A stretch of 64,000 bases of DNA from Agromyces laixinhei (GTDB lineage Bacteria > Actinomycetota > Actinomycetes > Actinomycetales > Microbacteriaceae). The notes beneath the pieces are model-generated. The model was not told where the DNA came from. It did not search any database and worked only from the letters and a program-made list of their open reading frames with translations. The position numbers and the translations under genes were made by a program. The stretch lies in NCBI RefSeq assembly GCF_006337065.1, contig NZ_CP040872.1:744001-808000 (forward strand), written 5' to 3'. Shown here piece by piece: positions 18,508-26,666 of the stretch (positions are counted from its first letter, which is position 1; each line of letters opens with the position of its first letter).

Positions 18508-19950
18508 TCAGCCGAGCTGGATGCCGCGGGCCGCCATGAACGGCACGGCGTCGACGGCCGTGCCGTCGAGCCGCACCTCGAAGTGCAGGTGGCAGCCGGT
18601 CGAGGCGCCGGTGCTGCCGACGGTGCCGATGAGCTGGCCGGCCGAGACCGTGTCGCCGGCGTTGACGAGGATGCCGCCCGCGGCGAGGTGCGCGTACCCG
18701 GTCGAGACGCCCGCTCCGTGTTCGAGCATGATCCAGTTGCCGTAGCTGCCGTTCGGGCGAGCCTCGACGACGATGCCTCCGGTGGCGGCGAAGACCGGCG
18801 TGCCGCAGCTCGCCGCGACATCCGTGCCGCGGTGGAACTCGTTGACGCCGGCGATCGGCTTGTTCGGTCGCGGACCGTACCCGTCGGTCTGCCGCCCGGC
18901 GACCGGAGGAGCCCAGCCCTGGTCGCTCAGCTGCCCGGCGTCGCGCGGGAGCGAATCGATGAGCGAGACGCTCGTCGCTGCGACGCTGGTGCGCAGCCCC
19001 GAGAGCTCGGCACGAGCGGATTCGAGCGCGCGCTCGGCGTCGGCAACAGCGGCCCTGGCCGACTCGACCGGAACGGCTTCGACGTCGGCCCAGGCCTCGG
19101 CGGCGCGTTCTTCGGCGGTGTCGGCCTCGTCGGCGCGCTTCTGGGCGATCTTCTGCAGCTTCTCGGCGTCGCCGGTGATCTGCTCGACGCGTTCGACGCC
19201 GCCGAGCCCGGCGAGGAGGTCTTTGCCGGAGCCGAACGCCGCCGCCATCGAGGTGAGCGACGAGTCACCGCCGCGCGATGCGGCGAAGGCCACCGCGGCC
19301 GCGGCATCGGCATCGGCGCGGGCGATCTCGGCGTTCTCCAGAAGCTGCACGGCGAGCGTTCGGGCGGTGGCGCGGGTCGACTGAGCGGACTCGAGCTCGG
19401 CCTGGGCTGCGCTGAGGGCGGTGGTCGCCCGGTCGAGGGCGGTGCGCGCGCCGAGCAGCGAGCTGAGCTGCGGGTCGACGCCGGTCGAGATGCGCGCGTA
19501 CGGCCCGCTGCCGACGAGCAACGGTGTGCCCGGCGCGGTCACCGGTGCCGTCGGTGCGGCCGGTGGCTGAGTGGTGGCCGGCGGTTCGGTCGGTTCGGGA
19601 GTCGGCGTCGGCTCGGGGGTGGGCGTCGGGGTCGGTTCGGGAGTCGGAGTCGGCGTCGGCGTCGGCTCGGGGGTGGGCGTCGGCGTCGGTTCGGGCGTCG
19701 GCGTCGGCGTCGGAGTGGGGTCTGGGCTGGGCTCCGGTGTCGGAGTCGTCGTGGGTGCCGGTGTGGTCGGCTCGGTCGTCGTCGACGGGGGTTCCGTCGT
19801 CGGATCGACCTCTTGCGCCGACGCCGGACTGATGCCCGAGATACCCAGCACGATCACTGCCGCTGCGGCGGCGAGCGACAACCCGTCTGGCCGGGCGCGG
19901 CGCGCTCGGGGCGGGTCTTGGGGCCAGGGCTTTCGATGCATCAGCGACAT
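18508..19950 (-). CDS. Secreted M23 peptidase with PT-rich linker and coiled coil
   Basis: 480 residues, ATG at 19950. Hydrophobic signal segment (about 25-45, cleavage near ASA), then a Pro/Thr/Glu spacer of about 90 residues from a short DNA repeat (19600-19760), a coiled coil (about 165-345), and a C-terminal M23 (LytM/NlpD type) domain with HRGTD and HLHFE zinc ligands. Both motifs are intact, so it may be an active peptidoglycan endopeptidase cutting stem-peptide bonds. Coiled coil plus M23 resembles EnvC/RipA-like division hydrolases. It separates hutU from hutH and has no visible link to histidine use. Confidence 0.85.
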   Translation of the reverse strand: MSLMHRKPWPQDPPRARRARPDGLSLAAAAAVIVLGISGISPASAQEVDPTTEPPSTTTEPTTPAPTTTPTPEPSPDPTPTPTPTPEPTPTPTPEPTPTPTPTPEPTPTPTPEPTPTPEPTEPPATTQPPAAPTAPVTAPGTPLLVGSGPYARISTGVDPQLSSLLGARTALDRATTALSAAQAELESAQSTRATARTLAVQLLENAEIARADADAAAAVAFAASRGGDSSLTSMAAAFGSGKDLLAGLGGVERVEQITGDAEKLQKIAQKRADEADTAEERAAEAWADVEAVPVESARAAVADAERALESARAELSGLRTSVAATSVSLIDSLPRDAGQLSDQGWAPPVAGRQTDGYGPRPNKPIAGVNEFHRGTDVAASCGTPVFAATGGIVVEARPNGSYGNWIMLEHGAGVSTGYAHLAAGGILVNAGDTVSAGQLIGTVGSTGASTGCHLHFEVRLDGTAVDAVPFMAARGIQLG

Positions 19951-20095
19951 ACGGTTCCGTTCGACGACCGGCTTCGGGGCCGACACGTCACCTCAGTCTC
20001 TCAGCGGAGGCAGGGCGGCACAACTCCTGAGCCCATCGAACCCGCACCCGTGTTCGGGGCACATCCGGCAGTTCCGCCGCCGGGCACGCTCGCCG

Positions 20096-21667
20096 TCAGT
20101 CGAGTGTGCCGGCCGCTGACCTCGCCGCCGAGACGACCTCGCCCCGCGCGACCAGGGCCGAGACGGCCTCGATCTCGGGGGAGAGGAAGCGGTCCGCCCC
20201 CGGTACCGCACCTGCTTCAGCGACGAGCGAGACGACCGCTCCGGTGGCGGCTCCGGGCACGAGCGGCGCCCGGAGCGCGAGGCCACGCGCGGCGGTCATG
20301 ACCTCGATCGCGAGCACTCGGGAGAGTCCGTCGACCGCTCGGCGCAGCTTGCGTGCGGCCGCCCACCCCATCGACACGTGGTCTTCCTGCATCGCCGACG
20401 ACGGGATCGAGTCGACGGATGCCGGCACCGCGAGCCGCTTCAGTTCGCTGACGATGCCCGCGGCGGTGTACTGGGCGATCATGAGGCCCGAGTCGACGCC
20501 GACCTCGTGGGCGAGGAAGGGCGGCAGCCCCTGGTTGCGCGCGCGGTCGAGGAATCGGTCGGTGCGTCGCTCGCTCATCGATGCCACGTCCGCCACCGCG
20601 ATCGCGAGGAAGTCGAGCACGTACGCGACCGGCGCGCCGTGGAAGTTGCCGTTCGACTCGACGCGGCCGTCGAGCGTGAGCACCGGGTTGTCGACGGCGC
20701 TCGCGAGCTCGGCATCGGCGACGGATGCCGCGTGCGCGAGCGTGTCACGCGCGGCGCCGTGCACCTGGGGGGCGCAGCGCAGCGAGTAGGCGTCTTGCAC
20801 GCGGGTGCACTCGGGCCCCTTGTGGCTCGCGACGATCGGGGAGTCGGCGAGCAGGCGCCGCAGGTTCGAGGCCGAGACCGCTTGCCCTCGCTGCGGGCGG
20901 AGCGCGTGCAGGTCTTCGGCGAAGACGGCGTCGGTGCCCATGAGGCCTTCGACGCTCATCGACGCGGCGACGTCGGCGGTGGTGAGCAGCATCCGCAGGT
21001 CGTCGATCGCGAGGGCGAGCATGCCGAGCATGCCGTCGGTGCCGTTGATGAGAGCGAGGCCCTCCTTCTCGGCGAGGTGGAGCGGCGTGATGCCGGCTGC
21101 AGCGAGGGCGCTCGCGGCATCCGTCGCAACGCCGCCGGCGTCGCGGACCTCGCCTTCGCCCATCGCCACGAGCGCGCAGTGCGCGAGGGGAGCGAGGTCG
21201 CCGGAGCATCCGAGTGAGCCGTACTCGCGCACGACCGGGGTGATGCCGGCGTTCAGGATCGCCGCGTAGGTCTCGGCGGTCTCGCGGCGCACGCCCGTGC
21301 GGCCGGTCATGAGGGTCGACAGGCGAAGCAGCATGAGCGCGCGCACGACCTCGGCCTCGACCTCGGCGCCCGAGCCGGCGGCGTGCGACCGCACGAGGCT
21401 CGCCTGCAGCTGCGCTCGGCGCTCCTCGGCGATGAAGGTCGTGGCGAGCGCCCCGAACCCGGTCGAGATGCCGTAGTGCGGTTCGGGGTCTGCGGCGAGG
21501 CCCTCGACGATCGCACGGCTCGCGGCGACGCCGTCGAGTGCGCCGGGGTCGAGCACGACGGATGCTCCGTGGCGCGCGACGGCGACGACGTCGTCGATGC
21601 TCAGGGCGCCGGTGCCGACGGTGACGGATGCCGCGGCGCGCGCGGGTGCTGAGGTGATGCTGCTCAT
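20096..21667 (-). CDS. hutH: Histidine ammonia-lyase
   Basis: 523 residues, ATG at 21667 (GGAGGT directly in front is too close to be a usual ribosome site; a leaderless start is possible). First step: L-histidine to trans-urocanate and ammonia, through the MIO group formed from an internal tripeptide. That tripeptide, normally Ala-Ser-Gly, reads Cys154-Ser155-Gly156 inside GSLGCSGDLAPLAH. The remaining blocks (YGISTGFGAL, GNFHGAP, QEDHVSMG) are conserved. It is transcribed from its own promoter, divergent from the IclR gene, with a hut box 56 nt upstream. Confidence 0.93.
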   Translation of the reverse strand: MSSITSAPARAAASVTVGTGALSIDDVVAVARHGASVVLDPGALDGVAASRAIVEGLAADPEPHYGISTGFGALATTFIAEERRAQLQASLVRSHAAGSGAEVEAEVVRALMLLRLSTLMTGRTGVRRETAETYAAILNAGITPVVREYGSLGCSGDLAPLAHCALVAMGEGEVRDAGGVATDAASALAAAGITPLHLAEKEGLALINGTDGMLGMLALAIDDLRMLLTTADVAASMSVEGLMGTDAVFAEDLHALRPQRGQAVSASNLRRLLADSPIVASHKGPECTRVQDAYSLRCAPQVHGAARDTLAHAASVADAELASAVDNPVLTLDGRVESNGNFHGAPVAYVLDFLAIAVADVASMSERRTDRFLDRARNQGLPPFLAHEVGVDSGLMIAQYTAAGIVSELKRLAVPASVDSIPSSAMQEDHVSMGWAAARKLRRAVDGLSRVLAIEVMTAARGLALRAPLVPGAATGAVVSLVAEAGAVPGADRFLSPEIEAVSALVARGEVVSAARSAAGTLD

Positions 21668-21722
21668 ACCTCCGATTCCACACTGCGTCGGTGCGCGCGG
21701 AAACGCCCTGACACCCGCCATC

Positions 21723-21738
21723 GTCCGGTATCCCAGAC
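21723..21738. promoter_or_regulatory. hut operator between hutH and the IclR gene
   Basis: GTCCGGTATCCCAGAC, one mismatch from symmetry. It starts 56 nt upstream of hutH on one side; on the other it ends 6 bp before TAGGCT (21745-21750), a -10 placed 7 nt before the regulator's GTG. Binding there would cover the regulator's -35 region. Confidence 0.72.
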
Positions 21739-21757
21739 GCGGCGTAGGCTGATTGCC

Positions 21758-22549
21758 GTGAGCCAGCAATCGAAGGTGCCTGCCGCAGATCAGACGCTCG
21801 CGATCCTCGCCCACCTCGCGGCGCAGCGAGGGCCGGCACCCGCGGCGACGATCGCCTCGGCGCTCGGCATCCCGCGATCGACGGTCTACCACCTGCTCGC
21901 CGTCATGCAGGAGCGCGGCTTCGTCGTGCACCTGCCGGAGGAGCGCCGCTACGGTCTGGGCGTCGCCGCGTTCGAGCTCTCGAGCGGGTTCTCGCGCCAG
22001 CAGCCCCTCGCCCGGCTCGGGCGCCCCCTCGTCGCGGCGCTCGTCGACCGCCTCGGCGAGAGCGGGCATCTCGCGGTGCTGCACGGGCGCGATGTGCTCT
22101 ACCTCGTCGAGGAGCGCGCCCCGCGGCGGCCGTCGCTCGTCACCGACGTCGGTGTGCGGTTGCCCGCGCACCTCACGGCCACCGGCCGCGCGATGCTCGC
22201 CGTGCTGCCGCCCGCGCAGCTGCGCGCCCTCTACCCCGACCGGGCCGCGTTCGCGTCGCGGCTCCCCCAGGGTGAAGCGGATGCCCCGCATGGCGGGGAC
22301 TGGAGCTACGGGCGCCTGAAGCGCGTGCTCGCCGTGGTGCGCGAGCAGGGGTGGGCCGGCGAAGACGGAGAGGTCACCGGCGGTCTCGCCTCGGTCGGGG
22401 CGGTCGTGCGCGATCACGTCGGCTGGCCCGCCGCCGCGATCGCGATCACGTTTCCGGATGCCGCATCCGACGAGGTGCTCGCAGGCTTCGTGCCGGCCGT
22501 GCAGGAGGCCGCGGCGACCCTCGCACGCCGCATCGGCCCGCACCGCTGA
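21758..22549 (+). CDS. IclR-family regulator, probable hut regulator
   Basis: 263 residues, GTG start just after a -10, so probably leaderless. Winged helix-turn-helix at about residues 10-70 (ASALGIPRSTVYHLLAVMQ as recognition helix), IclR effector domain from about 80 (GHLAVLHGRDVLYL, PAHLTATGRAMLA). It lacks a nearby duplicate and is divergent from hutH. Three similar boxes at all hut promoters make it the likely hut regulator, with histidine or urocanate as inducer by analogy. Whether it represses or activates cannot be told; the fixed distance of 55 nt would allow activation. Confidence 0.88.
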   Translation: MSQQSKVPAADQTLAILAHLAAQRGPAPAATIASALGIPRSTVYHLLAVMQERGFVVHLPEERRYGLGVAAFELSSGFSRQQPLARLGRPLVAALVDRLGESGHLAVLHGRDVLYLVEERAPRRPSLVTDVGVRLPAHLTATGRAMLAVLPPAQLRALYPDRAAFASRLPQGEADAPHGGDWSYGRLKRVLAVVREQGWAGEDGEVTGGLASVGAVVRDHVGWPAAAIAITFPDAASDEVLAGFVPAVQEAAATLARRIGPHR

Positions 22550-22653
22550 GCGAGCGACGCTCAGCATTCGCCCATGCGGCATCCGATAGCGTGGCGGCGG
22601 CCGCCGAGCGCCGATCATCGACCCAGAACCGAGAGCCGAGACACGACTTGCTG

Positions 22654-23340
22654 ATGACTGAGCAACACGGCTTCACCGGCCTCACCGGATTCGCCGCCGA
22701 CGTGCTGAACTCCCTCGGCGACATCGGGGTCGGGGTGCTGGTCTTCCTCGAGGTGCTGATCCCTCCGATCCCGAGCGAGGTCATCCTGCCGTTCGCGGGA
22801 TACCTCAGCCAGTCGGGCGACCTCCACCTCGGATGGCTGATCTTCTGGTCGACCCTCGCCTCCGTCATCGGCGCGCTCGTGCTCTACGGGCTCGGCGCCG
22901 TCGTCGGCCTCGACCGTGCCATCCGCTGGATCGCGTGGACGCGTCTCGTCAGCCTCACCGACCTCGAGCGAGGTGCCGGCTGGTTCCATCGACACGGCCG
23001 CTCGTCCGTGCTCGTCGGGCGCATGATCCCCGGCGTGCGCAGCCTGATCTCGCTGCCCGCGGGTGCCGACCGCATGCCGCTGCTCTCGTTCTGCCTCTTC
23101 ACCGCCATCGGCTCCGGCCTCTGGAACACCCTGCTGATCGGCGTCGGCGCTGCGCTCGGCACGCAGCACGCGCTGCTCGAGGAGTACCTGCAGTACCTCG
23201 ATTGGGTCGTCTACGGCGCGATCGCCATCGCACTCGCGGTGCTCGTCATCCGCCGCATCCTCGAGCACCGGCGCCTCTCCGACGAAGCGCTCCGCCTCAG
23301 CGACGAAGCCGTTCGCGAGCCCGACGAAGCCTCCGTCTGA
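22654..23340 (+). CDS. DedA family membrane protein
   Basis: 228 residues; the start is the ATG of MTEQHG, since the frame upstream belongs to the IclR gene's shadow. DedA/SNARE-associated fold: FLEVLIPPIPSEVILPFAG (ExxxPxPxE re-entrant motif) near 30-50 and GRMIPGVRSLISLPAG near 125-140 with the conserved Arg residues, then further TM helices. Members flip undecaprenyl phosphate or phospholipids and help maintain the proton gradient. The C-terminus has an acidic repeat, LSDEA/LRLSDEA, from a short duplication. A -10 like GATAGC lies about 70 nt upstream. Confidence 0.88.
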   Translation: MTEQHGFTGLTGFAADVLNSLGDIGVGVLVFLEVLIPPIPSEVILPFAGYLSQSGDLHLGWLIFWSTLASVIGALVLYGLGAVVGLDRAIRWIAWTRLVSLTDLERGAGWFHRHGRSSVLVGRMIPGVRSLISLPAGADRMPLLSFCLFTAIGSGLWNTLLIGVGAALGTQHALLEEYLQYLDWVVYGAIAIALAVLVIRRILEHRRLSDEALRLSDEAVREPDEASV

Positions 23341-23449
23341 CCGGGCGCAGGAATGCCGTCACGAGCAGGGTGAAGACCGGGTTCACCGGGAAGAAGCCGA
23401 GCCAGATGGCCACCGCCTGCTTCCAGCGCGGCGGCGCAGGCGGCCGGTC
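23297..23449 (-). pseudogene. Possible remnant of an ABM monooxygenase membrane tail
   Basis: On the minus strand the frame ending at 23297 reads PPRWKQAVAIWLGFFPVNPV, close to the membrane tail found at the end of antibiotic-biosynthesis-monooxygenase-domain proteins, followed by an Arg-rich end. No monooxygenase domain or start codon can be identified upstream, and the end overlaps the DedA gene. This may be a decayed fragment or chance. Confidence 0.3.
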
Positions 23450-23557
23450 TCCATCTTCGCCGGAACTGTGCCCGCCCGAGTTCGCCAATCCGATCGCGCG
23501 AGCGTTCCGAACTCCTTTGCGCACGGCAGACGTCGTGCCTCGAGAAGGAGGAACCTC

Positions 23558-23965
23558 ATGCGAAACTCCCCGAACCGCATCGTCGCGACCATCTTCGGTG
23601 CGGTCTACCTGCTCGTCGGACTGCTCGGATTCGCCGTCACCGGCGGCGTCGGGTTCATCGCGACCGAGGGAGGCCTGTTGCTCGGCGTGTTCGCCGTGAA
23701 CCCGCTCCACAACGTGGCCCACCTGTTGATCGGCGCCGCGCTCCTCATCGGCGGCATCGTCTCGGCGACCGCGGCGAAGGCGGTCAACGCGACCGTCGGT
23801 GCCGCCTACCTGCTGCTCGGCATCGTGGGGTTCTTCCTCGTGGGCACGGCAGCGAACATTCTCGCGCTCAACACGGCCGACCACTTCCTGCACCTCGCGA
23901 GCGCGATCGTGCTCCTGGGAGTGGCGCTCGGGTTCGAGCGCTCCGGACGCATGGTGACGGCATAG
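23558..23965 (+). CDS. DUF4383 membrane protein
   Basis: 135 residues, start fixed by AGAAGGAGG. Four hydrophobic helices with NPLHNVAHLLIGAALL and the later NTADHFLHLASA, the DUF4383 pattern of paired His-bearing helices. Function of the family is unknown; it is common in actinobacteria and often near stress genes. It is followed 10 bp later by another small membrane protein, so the two are probably co-transcribed. Confidence 0.85.
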   Translation: MRNSPNRIVATIFGAVYLLVGLLGFAVTGGVGFIATEGGLLLGVFAVNPLHNVAHLLIGAALLIGGIVSATAAKAVNATVGAAYLLLGIVGFFLVGTAANILALNTADHFLHLASAIVLLGVALGFERSGRMVTA

Positions 23966-23975
23966 GGAACCGGCC

Positions 23976-24545
23976 ATGCACGCACTGACGGCTACCGTGC
24001 GAACCTGGCCGATGCTCGCCGCGCTCGGCGCCGCACTCGTGCTGATCGCGCTCGCCGCCGGTGCCGGGGGAGTGATGCAGCCCGCCCTGCTCGTGCTCGG
24101 CGTCGCCGCGCTCGGCTGGGGCGGGCTCGCACTCCACACGGGGCGAGTCCTCGCCCCGGCGACCGTGCTCGTCGTGGCCGCCGCTTCGCTCGTGGGGACG
24201 GCGACGGCGGTCGCGACGGGCTCGGCCGCGACAGCGGATGTCGCGCCTGGCCCGCTCGCCGCGGCATCCGTCTTCATCGTGGTCGTGGCGTTCTCGGCAG
24301 GCCTCGTGCTGCGGGGCCGTGACCGTGGTCGCGGAGCCGCGACGGAGACTCGAGGCGATCGCGCGACATCCGACACCGCGCGGCTCATCGGCCTGGTCGC
24401 GGGCGCCGCGCTCGTTGCCGCGCTCGCGACCCCGGCGCTCGCCGCGACCGAAGCCGGTGAGTCCGCCGTGCCGCACGGCACCCACCAGCAGGCTCCCGAT
24501 TCACCCTCGCGGGAATCCGACCGGCCGGGGGGCCACGCGCACTGA
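23976..24545 (+). CDS. Small membrane protein of unknown function
   Basis: 189 residues with about five hydrophobic segments (12-34, 38-52, 60-85, 92-110, 138-155), an Arg-rich loop, and a polar tail ending HAH. No family recognised. Only 10 bp after the DUF4383 gene. Its last 45 bases overlap the 3' end of the convergent acyltransferase gene, an overlap between opposite strands that is uncommon but keeps both reading frames intact. Confidence 0.6.
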   Translation: MHALTATVRTWPMLAALGAALVLIALAAGAGGVMQPALLVLGVAALGWGGLALHTGRVLAPATVLVVAAASLVGTATAVATGSAATADVAPGPLAAASVFIVVVAFSAGLVLRGRDRGRGAATETRGDRATSDTARLIGLVAGAALVAALATPALAATEAGESAVPHGTHQQAPDSPSRESDRPGGHAH

Positions 24546-25889
24546 GCGGGTTCGGTCGGTCGTCGCCGACCTCCGTGCGAACGACGCCCTGATGGTCGCA
24601 CTGCCGCGCAGCGCGACCGTCAGCAGCGCGAGTGAGATGACGGCCTGCACCGGGCCGAAGCCCGAGATGAGCACGACGGCGACGCCTGCCACTCCGCAGA
24701 TCGCATCGAGAGCTGCGGCGCCGCGACCCGTTGCGACGGAAGCCGCCGCTGGAGCGCCCCCTCGCCGACCCCGCTCGAACCGCGCGAACACGATCGTCAC
24801 ACCCGCGACCGCGGCGGCGGCGAGGCCCAGCCACAGCGGACGACTCGCCCACCAGCCGGCCGTCATCGGCTCGGGCAGTGCGAGGCCGAACCCGGCATTG
24901 GCGACGAGCAGCGCGCCCGCGAGCGCGACGAGCACGGGCATGTGCCAGAGGTAGATCGTCATCGCGCGCTCGCCCACGGCAGAGACGAGCCGGGAGGCAT
25001 CCGTTCGACGGGTCCAGGCCCTGATGCGCGGGCGCGCCAGCTGGAAGAGCGCCAGCTGGGCGGCGCCGAGCACCACGAGGCAGACGGTCGGGGGGTTGAG
25101 GTTGACGTACATGTCGGCGGAGTACGGCCCGGCGAGCGTGATCGCGGCGAGCAGCGCGAGCGCGCCGCCGGCGATCGACCAGAGGGCAGTCGGCGAGAAC
25201 CGGTCGAACCCGCCGTCGGCGAGGTGGAACCCGAGTTGCTGCACGAGCAGCCACACGAGCAGGAGGTTCAGCAGACCGATGCCGTCGACCCCCGTCGAGA
25301 AGCGCAGCACGTCGACTGCGACGACGCCCGCAAGCAGAGCAAGGGGCGTGCTCACGCGGGCCCGCTCGTGTGCGCGCACCATGAACGGCACGAGCGCCGA
25401 CGTCGCGAGATAGACGCCGAGGAACCAGAGCGGCTGGCCGATGCGGAAGCCGGCCGTCGCCACGAGTTCGGGCGGAAGGCCGCCGAGCGAGAGCGCCACG
25501 AGTGCGGCGGCGACCACGGAGACGAGCACGATGGCCGGCCGCACGAGCCGCTCGACGCGTGCCCGCACGTAGTCGGCGCTGCTGGCCCCGCGTGATCGCA
25601 TCGAGCGCCAGTGGTGCAGGCTCGAGAATCCGCCCGCGATGAAGAAGAGCGGCATGATCTGCACGAACCAGCTCACCGCGGCGAACCAGCCCTGCCCCTC
25701 GAGTGCGTTCTCGAGCACGGGTCCGCTCGGCCCGAGGCTCACGCCGACCATCATCGCGTGCAGCGCGAAGACCACCACGAGCAGCACCACCCGAATGACG
25801 TCGACGCTCGAATCGCGGGCGACCGCAGTCGAAGGTCGAGCGGATGCCGCGTCGCCCCGCGTGGTCGAGGGTACGAGTACGTCGGTCAT
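24501..25889 (-). CDS. Acyltransferase family 3 membrane protein (OafA-like)
   Basis: 462 residues; ATG at 25889 preferred because GGAG lies 6 nt upstream. Ten or so TM helices. The N-terminal helix motif (SVDVIRVVLLVVVFALHAMMV) has the conserved His, and IYLWHMPVLV near residue 330 is the second family signature. Such proteins acylate sugars of surface polysaccharides or lipids; the acceptor here is unknown. The C-terminal 90 residues include two extra TM helices. Not clearly in an operon. Confidence 0.85.
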   Translation of the reverse strand: MTDVLVPSTTRGDAASARPSTAVARDSSVDVIRVVLLVVVFALHAMMVGVSLGPSGPVLENALEGQGWFAAVSWFVQIMPLFFIAGGFSSLHHWRSMRSRGASSADYVRARVERLVRPAIVLVSVVAAALVALSLGGLPPELVATAGFRIGQPLWFLGVYLATSALVPFMVRAHERARVSTPLALLAGVVAVDVLRFSTGVDGIGLLNLLLVWLLVQQLGFHLADGGFDRFSPTALWSIAGGALALLAAITLAGPYSADMYVNLNPPTVCLVVLGAAQLALFQLARPRIRAWTRRTDASRLVSAVGERAMTIYLWHMPVLVALAGALLVANAGFGLALPEPMTAGWWASRPLWLGLAAAAVAGVTIVFARFERGRRGGAPAAASVATGRGAAALDAICGVAGVAVVLISGFGPVQAVISLALLTVALRGSATIRASFARRSATTDRTRSVRVAPRPVGFPRG

Positions 25890-25997
25890 GACCATCTCCA
25901 TCCGGGCGGCCTCTCCGCCCTTGCAGGGCAGGCTAGAAAAGCGGCGCCGGAGTGGGCATCACCCGGCGGAGTGGTTCTGTGCGGTACCGGCGTACGG

Positions 25998-26666
25998 TCA
26001 GGATCCCGGCTGCACGAGCCCGGTGTCGTACGCCAGCACGACGGCGTGCACGCGGTCGCGCAGGCCGAGCTTCGAGAGGATCTTCGACACGTGCGTCTTC
26101 ACCGTCTGCTCGGCTATGAAGAGGGCTGCGGCGATCTCGGTGTTCGAGAACCCGCGTCCGACGAGGGTCAGCACCTCGCGCTCCCGTTCGGTGAGTTCGG
26201 AGAGACGGCCCGCGTCGATGCGCGGCGGGGCCGACCGCGCGAAGTCCTCGATGAGACGCCGCGTCACGCTCGGCGCGAGCAGCGCGTCACCCGAGGCCAC
26301 GACGCGCACCGCGACGACGAGTTCTTCGGGCGTGGCGTCTTTCAGCAGGAACCCGCTCGCCCCGGCACGCAGCGCCTCGTAGACGTAGTCGTCGATGTCG
26401 AACGTCGTCAGCATGAGCACGCGCGGCACGTAGTCGCTCGAACGTGGCGGCGTCTGCAGGGCACGGGTCGCTTCGAGTCCGTTGCGGCCGGGCATGCGCA
26501 CGTCCATCACGACGACGTCGGGGCGCAGCTCGTGCGCCATGGCGACCGCTTCGTCGCCGTCGGCCGCCTGGCCGACGACCTCGATGCCGGTCTGCGCGTC
26601 GAGCACGGCAGCGAAACCGGCGCGCACCATCGCCTGGTCGTCGGCGATGAGCACCGAGATCGTCAC
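25998..26666 (-). CDS. NarL/LuxR-type response regulator
   Basis: 222 residues. Receiver domain 1-125 with the acidic pair in IADDQ, phospho-Asp in VVMDVRMPG (about 55), Thr in LTTFD and Lys in LLKDA. LuxR-type helix-turn-helix 150-215 (LTEREREVLTLVGRGFSNTEIA). Partner of the sensor kinase whose stop overlaps its start by 4 bp. Target genes are not apparent. Confidence 0.92.
   Translation of the reverse strand: MTISVLIADDQAMVRAGFAAVLDAQTGIEVVGQAADGDEAVAMAHELRPDVVVMDVRMPGRNGLEATRALQTPPRSSDYVPRVLMLTTFDIDDYVYEALRAGASGFLLKDATPEELVVAVRVVASGDALLAPSVTRRLIEDFARSAPPRIDAGRLSELTEREREVLTLVGRGFSNTEIAAALFIAEQTVKTHVSKILSKLGLRDRVHAVVLAYDTGLVQPGS

Noticed and set aside
16801..20301. Very long plus-strand frame across hutU and the M23 peptidase gene
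   Set aside because: Shadow of two real minus-strand genes and spans their intergenic operator; no recognisable domain.
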